Shown here in pieces: positions 16,421-24,306 of a stretch of DNA of 64,000 nt. The stretch lies in NCBI RefSeq assembly GCF_024199845.1, contig NZ_JANADO010000001.1, forward strand, positions 3,534,001-3,598,000, given 5' to 3'. Position numbers and translations under genes: made by a program. The stretch is from Bradyrhizobium sp. CCGB12 (GTDB taxonomy: Bacteria; Pseudomonadota; Alphaproteobacteria; Rhizobiales; Xanthobacteraceae). How positions within the stretch are numbered: position 1 is the first letter of the stretch; each line of letters starts with the position of its first letter. Under the pieces are notes generated by a model. It did not search any database and had not been told where the DNA came from. It saw only the letters and a program-made list of their open reading frames with translations.

Positions 16421-17407
16421 CTATCGCATCCAGCGTGGTAGGGGCAGGTTTTTCTTGCGCAGGAATTCCGGGTTGAACAGCTTGGACTGATAGCGCTGTC
16501 CACCATCCGCGAGGATGGTCACGATGGTTTTTCCTGGACCGAGGTCGCGCGCAAGTCGCATGGCTCCAACGATATTGATCGCGCTCGAGCCACCCAACAC
16601 CAGTCCTTCGTGCTCGATCAGGTCGAACAGAACAGGCAAGGCTTCCTCGTCCGTAATTTGATATGCCGTATCGATGGGCGTGCCTTCCAGGTTCCTTGTG
16701 ACACGAACCTGCCCGATCCCTTCGGTGATGGAGTCTCCCTCTGTCGTCAGCTCGCCTTTGGTGAACCAATTGTAGAGAGCGGCCCCCATGGGATCGCTGA
16801 GCGCAATCTTGATGCCGGGATTTCGCTCCTTGAGGGCTCGCGCGACCCCACCCAAGGTACCGCCGCTCCCAACGGCACACGTGAAGCCGTCGATTCTTCC
16901 ATCCGTTTGCTGCCAAATCTCAGGACCGGTCGTGCGGTAGTGCCCCTCCCGATTGGCGACATTGTCGAACTGATTGGCCCAGAAGGCACCGAGCTCCTCG
17001 GCGAGCCGACCGGAATAGCGCGCATAGTGACCGGGATTAGAATACGGGACGGCAGGTACCAGGCGCAGGTCGGCACCGCACAACCGCAACATATCCTTTT
17101 TCTCCTGACTTTGCGTGTCAGGCATCACGATCACGCTTCGATAGCCGCGAGCATTCGCCACGAGCGCTATGCCGATTCCGACGTTGCCGGCTGTGCCCTC
17201 GACGATGACGCCGCCCGGCCTCAGCCTGCCGCGCTGCTCGGCATCGTTGATCATGGCCAGCGCCGCGCGATCCTTGATCGAACCGCCGGGATTGAGAAAT
17301 TCGGCCTTGCCATAGATCTCGCAACCCGTGGCCTCCGACGGCATTCGCAGCCTGATCAATGGCGTGTTGCCGATAGAGTCCAGGAAACCTGTTCGGACGC
17401 CGTTCAT
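16421..17407 (-). CDS. Cysteine synthase-like PLP enzyme
   Basis: A 328-residue fold-type II PLP enzyme of the cysteine synthase/cystathionine beta-synthase family. SIKDRAAL carries the PLP lysine (Lys45), and the phosphate-cradle is at AVGSGGTLGGV. The substrate loop reads EGTAGNVGIG instead of the EPTSGNTG of CysK/CysM. This TAGN variant occurs in a subgroup that includes mycobacterial Cds1, described as a cysteine desulfhydrase, so the reaction may be cysteine breakdown or synthesis from an alternative acceptor. The start at 17407 is favoured by AGGTGGCAGG upstream and by family alignment. Single gene, convergent with the ModE gene. Confidence 0.86.
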   Translation of the reverse strand: MNGVRTGFLDSIGNTPLIRLRMPSEATGCEIYGKAEFLNPGGSIKDRAALAMINDAEQRGRLRPGGVIVEGTAGNVGIGIALVANARGYRSVIVMPDTQSQEKKDMLRLCGADLRLVPAVPYSNPGHYARYSGRLAEELGAFWANQFDNVANREGHYRTTGPEIWQQTDGRIDGFTCAVGSGGTLGGVARALKERNPGIKIALSDPMGAALYNWFTKGELTTEGDSITEGIGQVRVTRNLEGTPIDTAYQITDEEALPVLFDLIEHEGLVLGGSSAINIVGAMRLARDLGPGKTIVTILADGGQRYQSKLFNPEFLRKKNLPLPRWMR

Positions 17408-17560
17408 CGCCTGCCACCTTTGCGCGCCCACAACATTAGGCCGGCGAACAGGCAATGCCATTCTCTAGTTCAGGCGACGCGTGCAACAATCTCGGCGTTC
17501 GACCTGCCCAATCGGTAATTCCATCCTTGAGGCGTGTTTTATTTGCGCTCTGGCTCAGCC

Positions 17561-17938
17561 CTAGTTCGGCCGCACCGACATTTCCGGCATCGGCTGGGTC
17601 AGCGCTTCACCCAGCAGGCTCTGCTCAGCCTTCGGAATCGAGAAGCGGACCCTGAAGCCGTCCTCGGTCTGCAGCGTGATGATGCGCTGGGTCGTGTCGG
17701 TCGACTGTTCCAACACCCAGGACGCCAGCGGATAAGCGTATCGCAAACTCTGGTCGCCGTAGCGAGCCTTCAGCGCCGCCTCCAACAACCCGGGAAGCGT
17801 CATGATCAGGGCGCCGACCTGGTTCAGCGAGACGCTGACGGCTGCGGGATTGCCCGTCACGTCCTCGAAGCCCAGCGAGATCGCGCCGCCGTCGGCCGCC
17901 ACCTCGCAGGTCGTGAGCTGCCTCACCTTGATTTCCAT
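17561..17938 (-). CDS. Hypothetical protein (125 aa)
   Basis: A soluble 125-residue protein beginning MEIKVRQLTTCEV. It contains GAISLGFEDVTGNPAAVSVSLN, a helical middle and RIITLQTEDGFRVRFSIPKAEQ, suggesting a small alpha/beta domain; no cysteine motif, membrane span or known catalytic signature is visible. An in-frame GTG 12 codons upstream is an alternative start. It is divergent from the aldehyde dehydrogenase at 18120 across an AT-rich spacer with the palindrome ATATCGATAT (17978-17987). I do not recognise the family. Confidence 0.7.
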   Translation of the reverse strand: MEIKVRQLTTCEVAADGGAISLGFEDVTGNPAAVSVSLNQVGALIMTLPGLLEAALKARYGDQSLRYAYPLASWVLEQSTDTTQRIITLQTEDGFRVRFSIPKAEQSLLGEALTQPMPEMSVRPN

Positions 17939-18119
17939 CGCCGGTCCCGGAACGCACTTCGCTATATCCGTCACGATATATCGATATGTCCACCTGCGTC
18001 CAGCCTGCTTTTCTGGAATTGATCGAATCCATGTGCATGGCCGGGTCAGCGGATGCGTGATATATAATTGGATATAACGAGGCCCTGAACGGCCCGTTCT
18101 GCAAGGGAGCGCAAAGCCT

Positions 18120-19529
18120 ATGAGCGACTACAATCTTCTCATTGACGGCAAACTGGTGCCCGGCGATCTGACCATGCCGGTACTGAATCCCGCGACCGAA
18201 GAGGTGTTGGCGCAGTGCCCGCGGGCCTCGAAATCGCAGCTCGATGCCGCCGTTGCCGCAGCAAAGGCCGCCTACCCCGCCTGGGCCGCGGCTCCGATGG
18301 AAGACCGCCGCAAGGTCGTGATCGGAATGGCCGACGTGATCGAGGCCAATTCGGGCGAGCTTGCGCGCCTGCTCACATCCGAGCAGGGCAAGCCGCTTGC
18401 GGACGCCACCGGCGAAGTGCTCGGCATGGCCGCCTTCTTCCGCTATCTCGGCTCGCTCGAACTGCCGATGAAGGTGATCGAGAACTCGGGCGATCGCAAG
18501 GTGGAGGCCTATCGCCGCCCGCTCGGCGTCGTCGGCGCCATCATCCCCTGGAACTATCCGCTCCTGATCCTCGCCTTCAAGCTGCCCTCGGCGCTGCTCG
18601 CCGGCAACACACTGGTGGTCAAACCCGCGCCGACCACGCCGCTCGCCACGCTGCGCTTTGCCGAGCTGATTAAGGACGTGGTGCCGAAGGGCGTGCTCAA
18701 CTTCATCACCGACGCCAATGATCTCGGCGGCGAGATGACCAAGCATCCTGACATCCGCAAGATCTCCTTCACCGGCTCGACGGCGACAGGCCAGAAGGTG
18801 ATGGCGAGCGCAGCGCAGACGCTCAAGCGCATCACGCTCGAGCTCGGCGGCAACGACGCCGGCATCGTGCTCGACGACGTCGACCCGAAGAAGGTCGCGC
18901 CCGGCATCTTCGAAGGCGCGTTCCAGAATTCCGGCCAGGTCTGCCTCGCCATCAAGCGGCTCTATGTGCACGAGTCCGTCTATGACGAGCTCTGCAATGA
19001 GCTGGTCGCGATCGCCAGGAACACGGTGGTAGACGACGGCTCCAAGCAGGGCACGAAGCTCGGGCCGCTTCAGAACAAGATGCAGTACGAAAAGGTGAAG
19101 GCGTTCCTCGAAGACGCGCACAAGAACGGCAAGGTGGTCGCCGGCGGCGCCGTGATGGACCGTCCCGGCTACTTCATCGAGCCGACCATCGTGCGCGACA
19201 TACAGGAAGGCTCGAAGCTGGTCGATGAGGAGCAGTTCGGCCCCGTGCTCCCGCTGATCAAATATTCCGACAAGGATGACGTGATCCGCCGCGCCAACGC
19301 CACCACTTATGGCCTCGGGGCTTCGGTGTGGTCGTCCGACATCAAGCGCGCGCACGAGGTTGCAACGCAGCTCGAGTCCGGCACGGTCTGGATCAACAAA
19401 CACCTCGACATGGCCCCGAACATCCCGTTCGGCGGCGCCAAGCAATCGGGCATCGGCACCGAATTCGCCGAGGAAGGCCTTGCCGAATTCACCCAGCTCC
19501 AGATCATCAACGGCCCGCCGGCGGCCTGA
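18120..19529 (+). CDS. Aldehyde dehydrogenase family protein
   Basis: A 469-residue NAD(P)-dependent aldehyde dehydrogenase, distinct from the one at 13240. Motifs in order are IIPWNYPLLILAFKLPSAL, FTGSTATGQKVM, LELGGNDAGIVLDDVD, NSGQVCLAIKRLYV with catalytic Cys275, and DEEQFGPVLPLI. The Asn-Asp after GG (GGNDA) places it nearer the succinate-semialdehyde or coniferyl/aromatic aldehyde branch than the betaine-aldehyde branch, but this is weak evidence. AAGGGAG lies before the ATG. It is followed by a hairpin terminator, so it is probably transcribed alone. Confidence 0.92.
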   Translation: MSDYNLLIDGKLVPGDLTMPVLNPATEEVLAQCPRASKSQLDAAVAAAKAAYPAWAAAPMEDRRKVVIGMADVIEANSGELARLLTSEQGKPLADATGEVLGMAAFFRYLGSLELPMKVIENSGDRKVEAYRRPLGVVGAIIPWNYPLLILAFKLPSALLAGNTLVVKPAPTTPLATLRFAELIKDVVPKGVLNFITDANDLGGEMTKHPDIRKISFTGSTATGQKVMASAAQTLKRITLELGGNDAGIVLDDVDPKKVAPGIFEGAFQNSGQVCLAIKRLYVHESVYDELCNELVAIARNTVVDDGSKQGTKLGPLQNKMQYEKVKAFLEDAHKNGKVVAGGAVMDRPGYFIEPTIVRDIQEGSKLVDEEQFGPVLPLIKYSDKDDVIRRANATTYGLGASVWSSDIKRAHEVATQLESGTVWINKHLDMAPNIPFGGAKQSGIGTEFAEEGLAEFTQLQIINGPPAA

Positions 19530-19542
19530 CCTGAAAACCGGA

Positions 19543-19564
19543 GCCGCGGCGCAACCGCCGCGGC
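19543..19564 (+). terminator. Hairpin terminator after the aldehyde dehydrogenase
   Basis: GCCGCGGCG and CGCCGCGGC form a perfect nine-base-pair stem with a CAAC loop, followed by a pyrimidine-rich stretch with TTCTATTT. It lies between the dehydrogenase stop and the DUF2478 gene, so the latter may have its own promoter or depend on read-through. Confidence 0.7.
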
Positions 19565-19596
19565 CCCTTCTATTTGCCGTGAAACGGAGGCCAACC

Positions 19597-20157
19597 ATGT
19601 TCGATGCGCAATGCGACCTTGCAGCCCTCGTCTACGAGCAGTACCAGGACCCCGACGCGGTCTCGCACGAGTTTGACGCGGACCTGAATGCGCGCGGCGT
19701 TCGCGTCGTCGGCATGGTTCAGGCCGGCCAATGCGCGGACTCGAGTCTATCGGCGGTGCTGCTTCACAGCGGCGAGACTCTTCTGCTGGCGCAGGATTTC
19801 GATCCGGCCGCACAGGGCTGCCGGCTCGATCTCGCGCGACTGCAAAATGCCGGCGTGCGGATCGCCGAGGCGCTGGCACATGGCGCAGACCTCGTCATCA
19901 TCAACCGCTTCGGCAAGCGCGAACGCGACGGCAAGGGCCTGTTCCATCTGATCGGACGCGCGCTCGACGCCGACATTCCCGTGGTGATCGCCGTCGGCAA
20001 CGACCATTTCGCCGACTGGATCAGATTCGCCGGAGGCATGAGCGTGAAACTCGGCTGTGATCGCGATGCGCTCGACGCCTGGTGGCACAGCATCTCTACA
20101 AGCAATGCGGAGCCCGAGCCGGCATCACATCCTACGGTGTGTGAAATTCTCAAATAG
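19597..20157 (+). CDS. DUF2478 domain protein (molybdenum-operon type)
   Basis: A 186-residue protein of the DUF2478 family. The signature LVIINRFGKRERDGKGL is clear, together with IPVVIAVGNDHFADWIRFAGG. The family is related to nucleoside-triphosphatase-like P-loop proteins and is most often encoded beside molybdate transporter or molybdoenzyme genes, where it is of unknown function. The N-terminus here (DLAALVYEQYQDPDAV) corresponds to the usual strand but without a canonical GxxGxGKS loop. The ATG has ACGGAGG upstream. Its presence adds to the molybdenum theme of the two ModE-type regulators 4 kb away. Confidence 0.8.
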   Translation: MFDAQCDLAALVYEQYQDPDAVSHEFDADLNARGVRVVGMVQAGQCADSSLSAVLLHSGETLLLAQDFDPAAQGCRLDLARLQNAGVRIAEALAHGADLVIINRFGKRERDGKGLFHLIGRALDADIPVVIAVGNDHFADWIRFAGGMSVKLGCDRDALDAWWHSISTSNAEPEPASHPTVCEILK

Positions 20158-20363
20158 ATCGCGCGGCTGGCCCCGGCAAAATTCTGCTCGCAATCAGACA
20201 GACGCGACCTGACACACGAATTCACTGCGCGCTTCTGCATCTGCAGCCATACGATCATGCATTCCATGAATCACGATCGCGTGGGCAGTAGTTTCCCGGA
20301 ATATGGCCACCGGCTGCGGGTCTGGTAATTCTTCGGCCCCAGCTCCGACCCCCAGGAAATCGA

Positions 20364-21332
20364 ATGCCGCTGAGCCGGCTCCAGCCATCGCCAGTCCTGC
20401 GCATCGAGCGCTTCTCGGACTTCAGCGCATTTCGCGCCAACGAGGTGCTCGGCCTCGGCAAGAGCACGCCGCTGCGTCCGCGCGAATTCTCGCTGTCGCG
20501 CGCAATCCTGCCGCTGCGCGAAGGCCTGTTCGTATTCCAGCGCTGCTTCGCCCGGCGCTATGAGGCCGAGATCGGCACGGACAACGGCTTCGGTCTCGTC
20601 GTCCCCTTCAGCTTTAACTCCATCGCCAACGGTGATGAGGTCGACAGCTCGATGATTGCCCTGATGCGTGGCAAGGCCGCGGTCGATGCGATCGAGCACA
20701 ATCCCAACACCTATCTGATGCTGCGCTTCAACTCGGACATGCGACATCGCGGCTGGGGTGATTTCGACACCGGCATGAAATACGTCCGCACGCAGAACGA
20801 TCCGATGGCGCGTCTGCGCGCCGCAATCCTGGAGATGTACGCGCAGGCTTCGGTATGCAGCGATCCCCGGCATTTTGCGGCGCTCAACCGCCCGATCCAG
20901 GAAACGCTGATCGCCGGCCTCGATGCTGCCCTGCTGCCGGCGGAGGCCCGCATCGCCCGCCCCGGCTCATTCGACAAGCATCGCAGGCTGATCGCGCGGC
21001 TCGACGAGGTCGTCGAGTTCTCCGGCAGCAAGCCACTCTACAGCGACGATCTCGCCGCTGCGATTGGCGTGTCCGTGCGCACGCTCCAGATCGCGGCACA
21101 GGCGGTGCACGGCGTCAGCCTGCACCATTATCTGCGCCTCAAGCGGCTATGGTCCGTGCGTGTCCAGCTCATGACCGGAGGCGACGGCGTGACCGTCAAG
21201 GCCGCAGCGCTCGGCAACGGCTTCTGGCACCTCGGCGACTTCGCCAAGGGCTACAGGCGCCTATTCGGCGAGGCACCGTCCGAGACGCTGGCGCGCGGAC
21301 GGCGTCCGTTTCGTCTGGGCATCGGCGCCTGA
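20364..21332 (+). CDS. AraC-family transcriptional regulator
   Basis: A 322-residue regulator. Residues 1-~200 form an uncharacterised sensor domain. The C-terminal ~100 residues are an AraC/XylS double helix-turn-helix: YSDDLAAAIGVSVRTLQIAAQAV is the first unit, LRLKRLWSVRVQL the linker helix and GNGFWHLGDFAKGYRRLFGE the second, with the typical GFxHLGxFxxxYRxxFGExPS pattern. The ATG is preceded by CCAGGAAA. It lies about 200 bases after the DUF2478 gene; the gap holds nothing recognisable. Target genes may include the upstream aldehyde dehydrogenase, but no shared site was identified. Confidence 0.88.
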   Translation: MPLSRLQPSPVLRIERFSDFSAFRANEVLGLGKSTPLRPREFSLSRAILPLREGLFVFQRCFARRYEAEIGTDNGFGLVVPFSFNSIANGDEVDSSMIALMRGKAAVDAIEHNPNTYLMLRFNSDMRHRGWGDFDTGMKYVRTQNDPMARLRAAILEMYAQASVCSDPRHFAALNRPIQETLIAGLDAALLPAEARIARPGSFDKHRRLIARLDEVVEFSGSKPLYSDDLAAAIGVSVRTLQIAAQAVHGVSLHHYLRLKRLWSVRVQLMTGGDGVTVKAAALGNGFWHLGDFAKGYRRLFGEAPSETLARGRRPFRLGIGA

Positions 21333-21347
21333 GAGCAACGATCGCCG

Positions 21348-21932
21348 TCAGGCGTGGCCGGCCTCCTTGCGATGGCCGCTCTCGCTGAGACGGTCGACCC
21401 AGGCGATGCCGATCGCCGATATGATGAAGGTCAGGTGGATCAGCACCTGCCACATCACGGCGGTCTCGCTGGAATTGCTGCGCGTCGTGCCGAGATTGCC
21501 CGCCTCGATGAAGGTCCTCAGCAGCGAGATCGAGGAGATGCCGATGATCGCCATCGCCAGCTTGATCTTGAGCACGCTGGCATTGACGTGGCTCAGCCAT
21601 TCCGGCTCGTCGGGATGGCCGGTCAGGTTCAGCCGGGAGACGAAGGTCTCGTAGCCGCCGACGATCACCATCACCAGCAGGTTCGAGATCATGACGACGT
21701 CGATCAGCCCTAGCACGACCAGCATGATCTGCTGCTCGCTGGCGTCGAACGAGTGCAGGACCAGATGCCAGAGCTCTTTCAGGAACAGCAGCACATAGAC
21801 GCCCTGCGCGACGATCAGGCCGACATAGAGCGGCACTTGCAGCCAGCGCGAGCCGAAGATGAGCTGGGCAAACGGGCCGATCCGCGGCCCCGGTGCGGCA
21901 TGCGCCGAGGCTGCTTTGGGTTCAGACGTCAT
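21348..21932 (-). CDS. UPF0114 family membrane protein (YqhA-like)
   Basis: A 194-residue inner-membrane protein with four hydrophobic spans: [65 protein letters not shown] and [19 protein letters not shown]. The stretch [12 protein letters not shown] followed by HPDEPEWL is diagnostic of the UPF0114/TIGR00645 family, whose function is unknown. It ends the TerB-TerC operon, 33 bases after terC, and so may share a role in metal, envelope or stress homeostasis. Confidence 0.88.
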   Translation of the reverse strand: MTSEPKAASAHAAPGPRIGPFAQLIFGSRWLQVPLYVGLIVAQGVYVLLFLKELWHLVLHSFDASEQQIMLVVLGLIDVVMISNLLVMVIVGGYETFVSRLNLTGHPDEPEWLSHVNASVLKIKLAMAIIGISSISLLRTFIEAGNLGTTRSNSSETAVMWQVLIHLTFIISAIGIAWVDRLSESGHRKEAGHA

Positions 21933-21965
21933 CGATCACTCCGGATTGCGGGCAAATTTGTCGTC

Positions 21966-22601
21966 TCAGAGACTCGCAATGACCGGCGCGAGTTCCAGAG
22001 TGCCCCGATAGATCATCTCGAAGGCGACGTAAACGATGATGGCGAGACCGACATAGGCGATCCAGCGCTGCTTCTGGAGCACGCGGCCAAGCAAGTCTGC
22101 GGCAACGCCCATCATCGCAACCGACAATAGCAGGCCGAAGGCCAGGATGTAGGGATGCTCGCGCGCGGCACCCGCGACCGCGAGCACGTTGTCGAGCGAC
22201 ATCGAAACGTCGGCGGCGACGATCTGAATCGCCGCCTGGCCGAAGGTCTTTTGCTGCACCGGCGCAGCAGCCGCGTTGCCATGGCCGAATGCGAGCTGGT
22301 TCGAATGGGTGGAATGCTCGCGCAGCTCGCGCCACATCTTCCAGCAGACCCAGAGCAGCAGCACGCCGCCGGCGAGCAGGAGGCCGATCACTTGCAGGAG
22401 CTGGGTCGCGACGCCGGCGAAGAGGATACGCAGCGCGGTGGCGGCGATGATGCCGACCACGATGGCGCGGCGGCGCTGCTCGGCCGGGAGACCGGCGGCG
22501 GCAAGGCCGATGACGACGGCGTTGTCGCCGGCGAGGACGAGATCGATCAGGATGACCTGAAGCAGCGCGGTCAGCGCCTCGGGGGTGATGAATTCAGTCA
22601 T
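21966..22601 (-). CDS. TerC family integral membrane protein
   Basis: A 211-residue membrane protein with seven hydrophobic spans. The two conserved acidic signatures of the TerC family are present: LIDLVLAGDNAVVIGLA near the N-terminus and AADVSMSLDNVLAVAGAA in the middle, the paired D-x3-x-x-DN motifs thought to bind metal ions in the membrane. The length corresponds to the YjbE-type short form. Bacterial TerC proteins have been linked to tellurite resistance and manganese export during protein secretion. The start overlaps the stop of the upstream small membrane protein gene by four bases. Confidence 0.92.
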   Translation of the reverse strand: MTEFITPEALTALLQVILIDLVLAGDNAVVIGLAAAGLPAEQRRRAIVVGIIAATALRILFAGVATQLLQVIGLLLAGGVLLLWVCWKMWRELREHSTHSNQLAFGHGNAAAAPVQQKTFGQAAIQIVAADVSMSLDNVLAVAGAAREHPYILAFGLLLSVAMMGVAADLLGRVLQKQRWIAYVGLAIIVYVAFEMIYRGTLELAPVIASL

Positions 22602-22966
22602 GATCGTTCATTTTTCGATAAGGACGGATCGAGCCAATGCGGCTTCCTCCGCTCGACCCAGTCCAGGACCTTCGAACGTGAGGAGCGCAGCGCAGGCACG
22701 TCCTCGGCAAGCAGCGCGAGACCGAGCGGCAGCATCCAGACACCGAGAATCGGCAGAAACGAGAGCACGCCGCCTACGATGAGCAGCGCGCCCGAGGGAA
22801 TCCTCACCCAGCGGCTCGACGGCTTGAGCAGGTAGGTGACGGTGTCACCCACGCGCGGCGGCAGACGATGGACGAGCCTGTCGAGGCGCGGGTCGCCGCC
22901 GGCCATCTGGCTGGCAGCGCGCTCGGCTCCCGTCGTACGCTCGTCCGAGGTCGTGGTCATGCTCAT
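22598..22966 (-). CDS. Small membrane protein, PGPGW-like
   Basis: A 122-residue protein. A hydrophilic N-terminus is followed by two close membrane spans, WVRIPSGALLIVGGVLSFLPILGVWMLPLGLALLAED, in which the loop FLPILGVWMLPLGL resembles the PGPGW family of short membrane proteins (only 20 residues of it are considered diagnostic). The C-terminus is charged and ends KPHWLDPSL. It overlaps both neighbours by four bases (ATGA at each junction), so it is a constituent of the TerB-TerC unit. Function unknown. Confidence 0.75.
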   Translation of the reverse strand: MSMTTTSDERTTGAERAASQMAGGDPRLDRLVHRLPPRVGDTVTYLLKPSSRWVRIPSGALLIVGGVLSFLPILGVWMLPLGLALLAEDVPALRSSRSKVLDWVERRKPHWLDPSLSKNERS

Positions 22967-23430
22967 TCCTTTGCTCCCGTGGGGGGCGCGGCGCGGCCCG
23001 CAGCCGGTGCAACCTGCTTTGCGCGGGGCAGCGCCAGCGTCAGCAGGCGCAACAGCTTGATCGCCTGCACCTCATGGGGATGCACGTCCTCGTCGGCGGC
23101 CGCAACGCGTTCCGACAGTTCCATCAGATGAGACGACAGCGGCATGTTCGAGACCGGTCGCAGCGTGTCGATCACGACGTTGGCAAAATCCGGCTCCTCC
23201 AGGCGTTCAGCGAGTGCGTCGAACATTGCCAGCAGCCGTTCATCGTCGAGATGAGGCGCCAATCGGCGATCCCGGATGAAGCTGATCACCTCGTCACGCT
23301 CGACCGGCGAAACGCGCCGGTCGGCCACCGCGACCAGCGCGCCGGCAATGACCAACGCGGCCGCAGCCTGCTCGTTCAGGCTGGCCGGGTCCGCGATCTC
23401 GATCGGATTTGAATGCTTGGCGTCAGACAT
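22963..23430 (-). CDS. TerB-like protein
   Basis: A 155-residue soluble helical protein resembling the TerB tellurite-resistance family. It shows the duplicated helix-acidic pattern: AAALVIAGALVAVADRRVSPVERDEV, where ADRRVSPVE is the first conserved D/E site, and LSERVAAADEDVHPHEVQAIKLL, where ADEDVHPHE is the second. These paired acidic sites are the proposed metal-binding centre in the TerB fold. AGGGAGC lies before the ATG. It is the first gene of a four-gene unit with a membrane partner, TerC and UPF0114, so a membrane-associated metal-sensing complex is plausible. Confidence 0.85.
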   Translation of the reverse strand: MSDAKHSNPIEIADPASLNEQAAAALVIAGALVAVADRRVSPVERDEVISFIRDRRLAPHLDDERLLAMFDALAERLEEPDFANVVIDTLRPVSNMPLSSHLMELSERVAAADEDVHPHEVQAIKLLRLLTLALPRAKQVAPAAGRAAPPTGAKE

Positions 23431-23787
23431 CGTTGCTCCCTAAACTTGCGAAATGACCGCACGGAGCTTGCGATGGAACGACTGGTCGGAGAGAACCGAA
23501 GAGGGCCCGACGATCGCCGATCCATCGCATTCGCGCGGGACAGGTCATCCGACATCACGAGGTTTGCCGACGTTGTCGGTGTCCTCGTCAGAGGGGCCCG
23601 GATTCTTGTTCCTGCCAGACATAAAGAAGGGTCTGTCGGAATCAAGTCGATACGGCTGCGACCAGCCGCCGCATCGGTTCCGCGGTGCCGGTTTGGTTAA
23701 GCAATTACGGGAGCACCCTGATCACGTCCTCGCGATCATTCCCCACGAAGCCCCCGCGGAATGGCAGCGGAGTGCGGCGCACGCAGC
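23431..23787. other. Intergenic region, no gene seen
   Basis: 357 bases between the TerB start and the SnoaL-like gene stop. The open frames crossing it overlap known genes antisense or are Arg/Pro-rich with no ribosome-binding site. It must contain the promoter of the TerB operon; no clear operator was recognised. Confidence 0.5.
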
Positions 23788-24165
23788 TCACACCCGCTCC
23801 ACGAGATGCGCACGCGATGGTCCCGGATCGAACCGGTCGCCGAAATATTGGGTTTCGTGAACCACGAGGCCGTCGCGGAATTCCATGATGCTGACCACAT
23901 AGGACGGCACGCCGTCATAGCTCAGCACGAACTCGCTCACCCAGAGATCACCGCCGCCGATGATCCTGCGAACGGTGAAGCGTTTCTTGTTAGGCTGCAG
24001 CGTCCGGCTTTCCTGAATGTTGCTGCGGCCATGGATCCGCTCGCCCGATTGCGGATAATCGAGCACGGCGTCCTCGCGATAGATGTCGTGCTCCGCCTCG
24101 AAATCATTTGCGTCCGAAGCAGCCCAGTGGCGAGTGAGCGCAGCGAGTATCGCCTGGTCGTCCAT
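23788..24165 (-). CDS. SnoaL/NTF2-like protein
   Basis: A 125-residue single-domain protein of the NTF2/SnoaL-like fold. Typical features are an N-terminal helix (AILAALTRHWAASDAND), AEHDIYREDAVLDYPQSGERIHGRSNI, and a curved-sheet C-terminal half ending VVHETQYFGDRFDP, as in nuclear transport factor 2 family proteins of rhizobia. The long upstream extension of the frame is rejected because GGAGACC sits before the ATG at 24165 and the extra residues are not conserved in type. It is divergent from the MocR-type regulator and may be its target. Enzymatic function unknown. Confidence 0.82.
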   Translation of the reverse strand: MDDQAILAALTRHWAASDANDFEAEHDIYREDAVLDYPQSGERIHGRSNIQESRTLQPNKKRFTVRRIIGGGDLWVSEFVLSYDGVPSYVVSIMEFRDGLVVHETQYFGDRFDPGPSRAHLVERV

Positions 24166-24306
24166 CGCGGTCTCCGATCTCTGCTTTTTCACTTCGACCA
24201 CCCGGACCAGAGTGAGGCCGGTGCCCGGCATGAAGATATACAATTTAGCCCTCACTGCGTACTGATCACGGATGCGAGAGATTTGCTCCCTGATCGATTG
24301 ATTTGG

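Noticed and set aside
17625..19598. 657-residue open frame antisense to the second aldehyde dehydrogenase and beyond
   Set aside because: Arg/Gly/His-rich shadow of the dehydrogenase; no family motif and the dehydrogenase motifs on the plus strand are complete.
20158..20363. Possible gene between the DUF2478 and AraC genes
   Set aside because: Only antisense shadow frames cover this 206-base spacer; no ribosome-binding site or motif.
23453..23860. 135-residue frame in the spacer after the TerB start
   Set aside because: No ribosome-binding site, Arg/Ser/Pro-rich, overlaps the SnoaL-like gene antisense.
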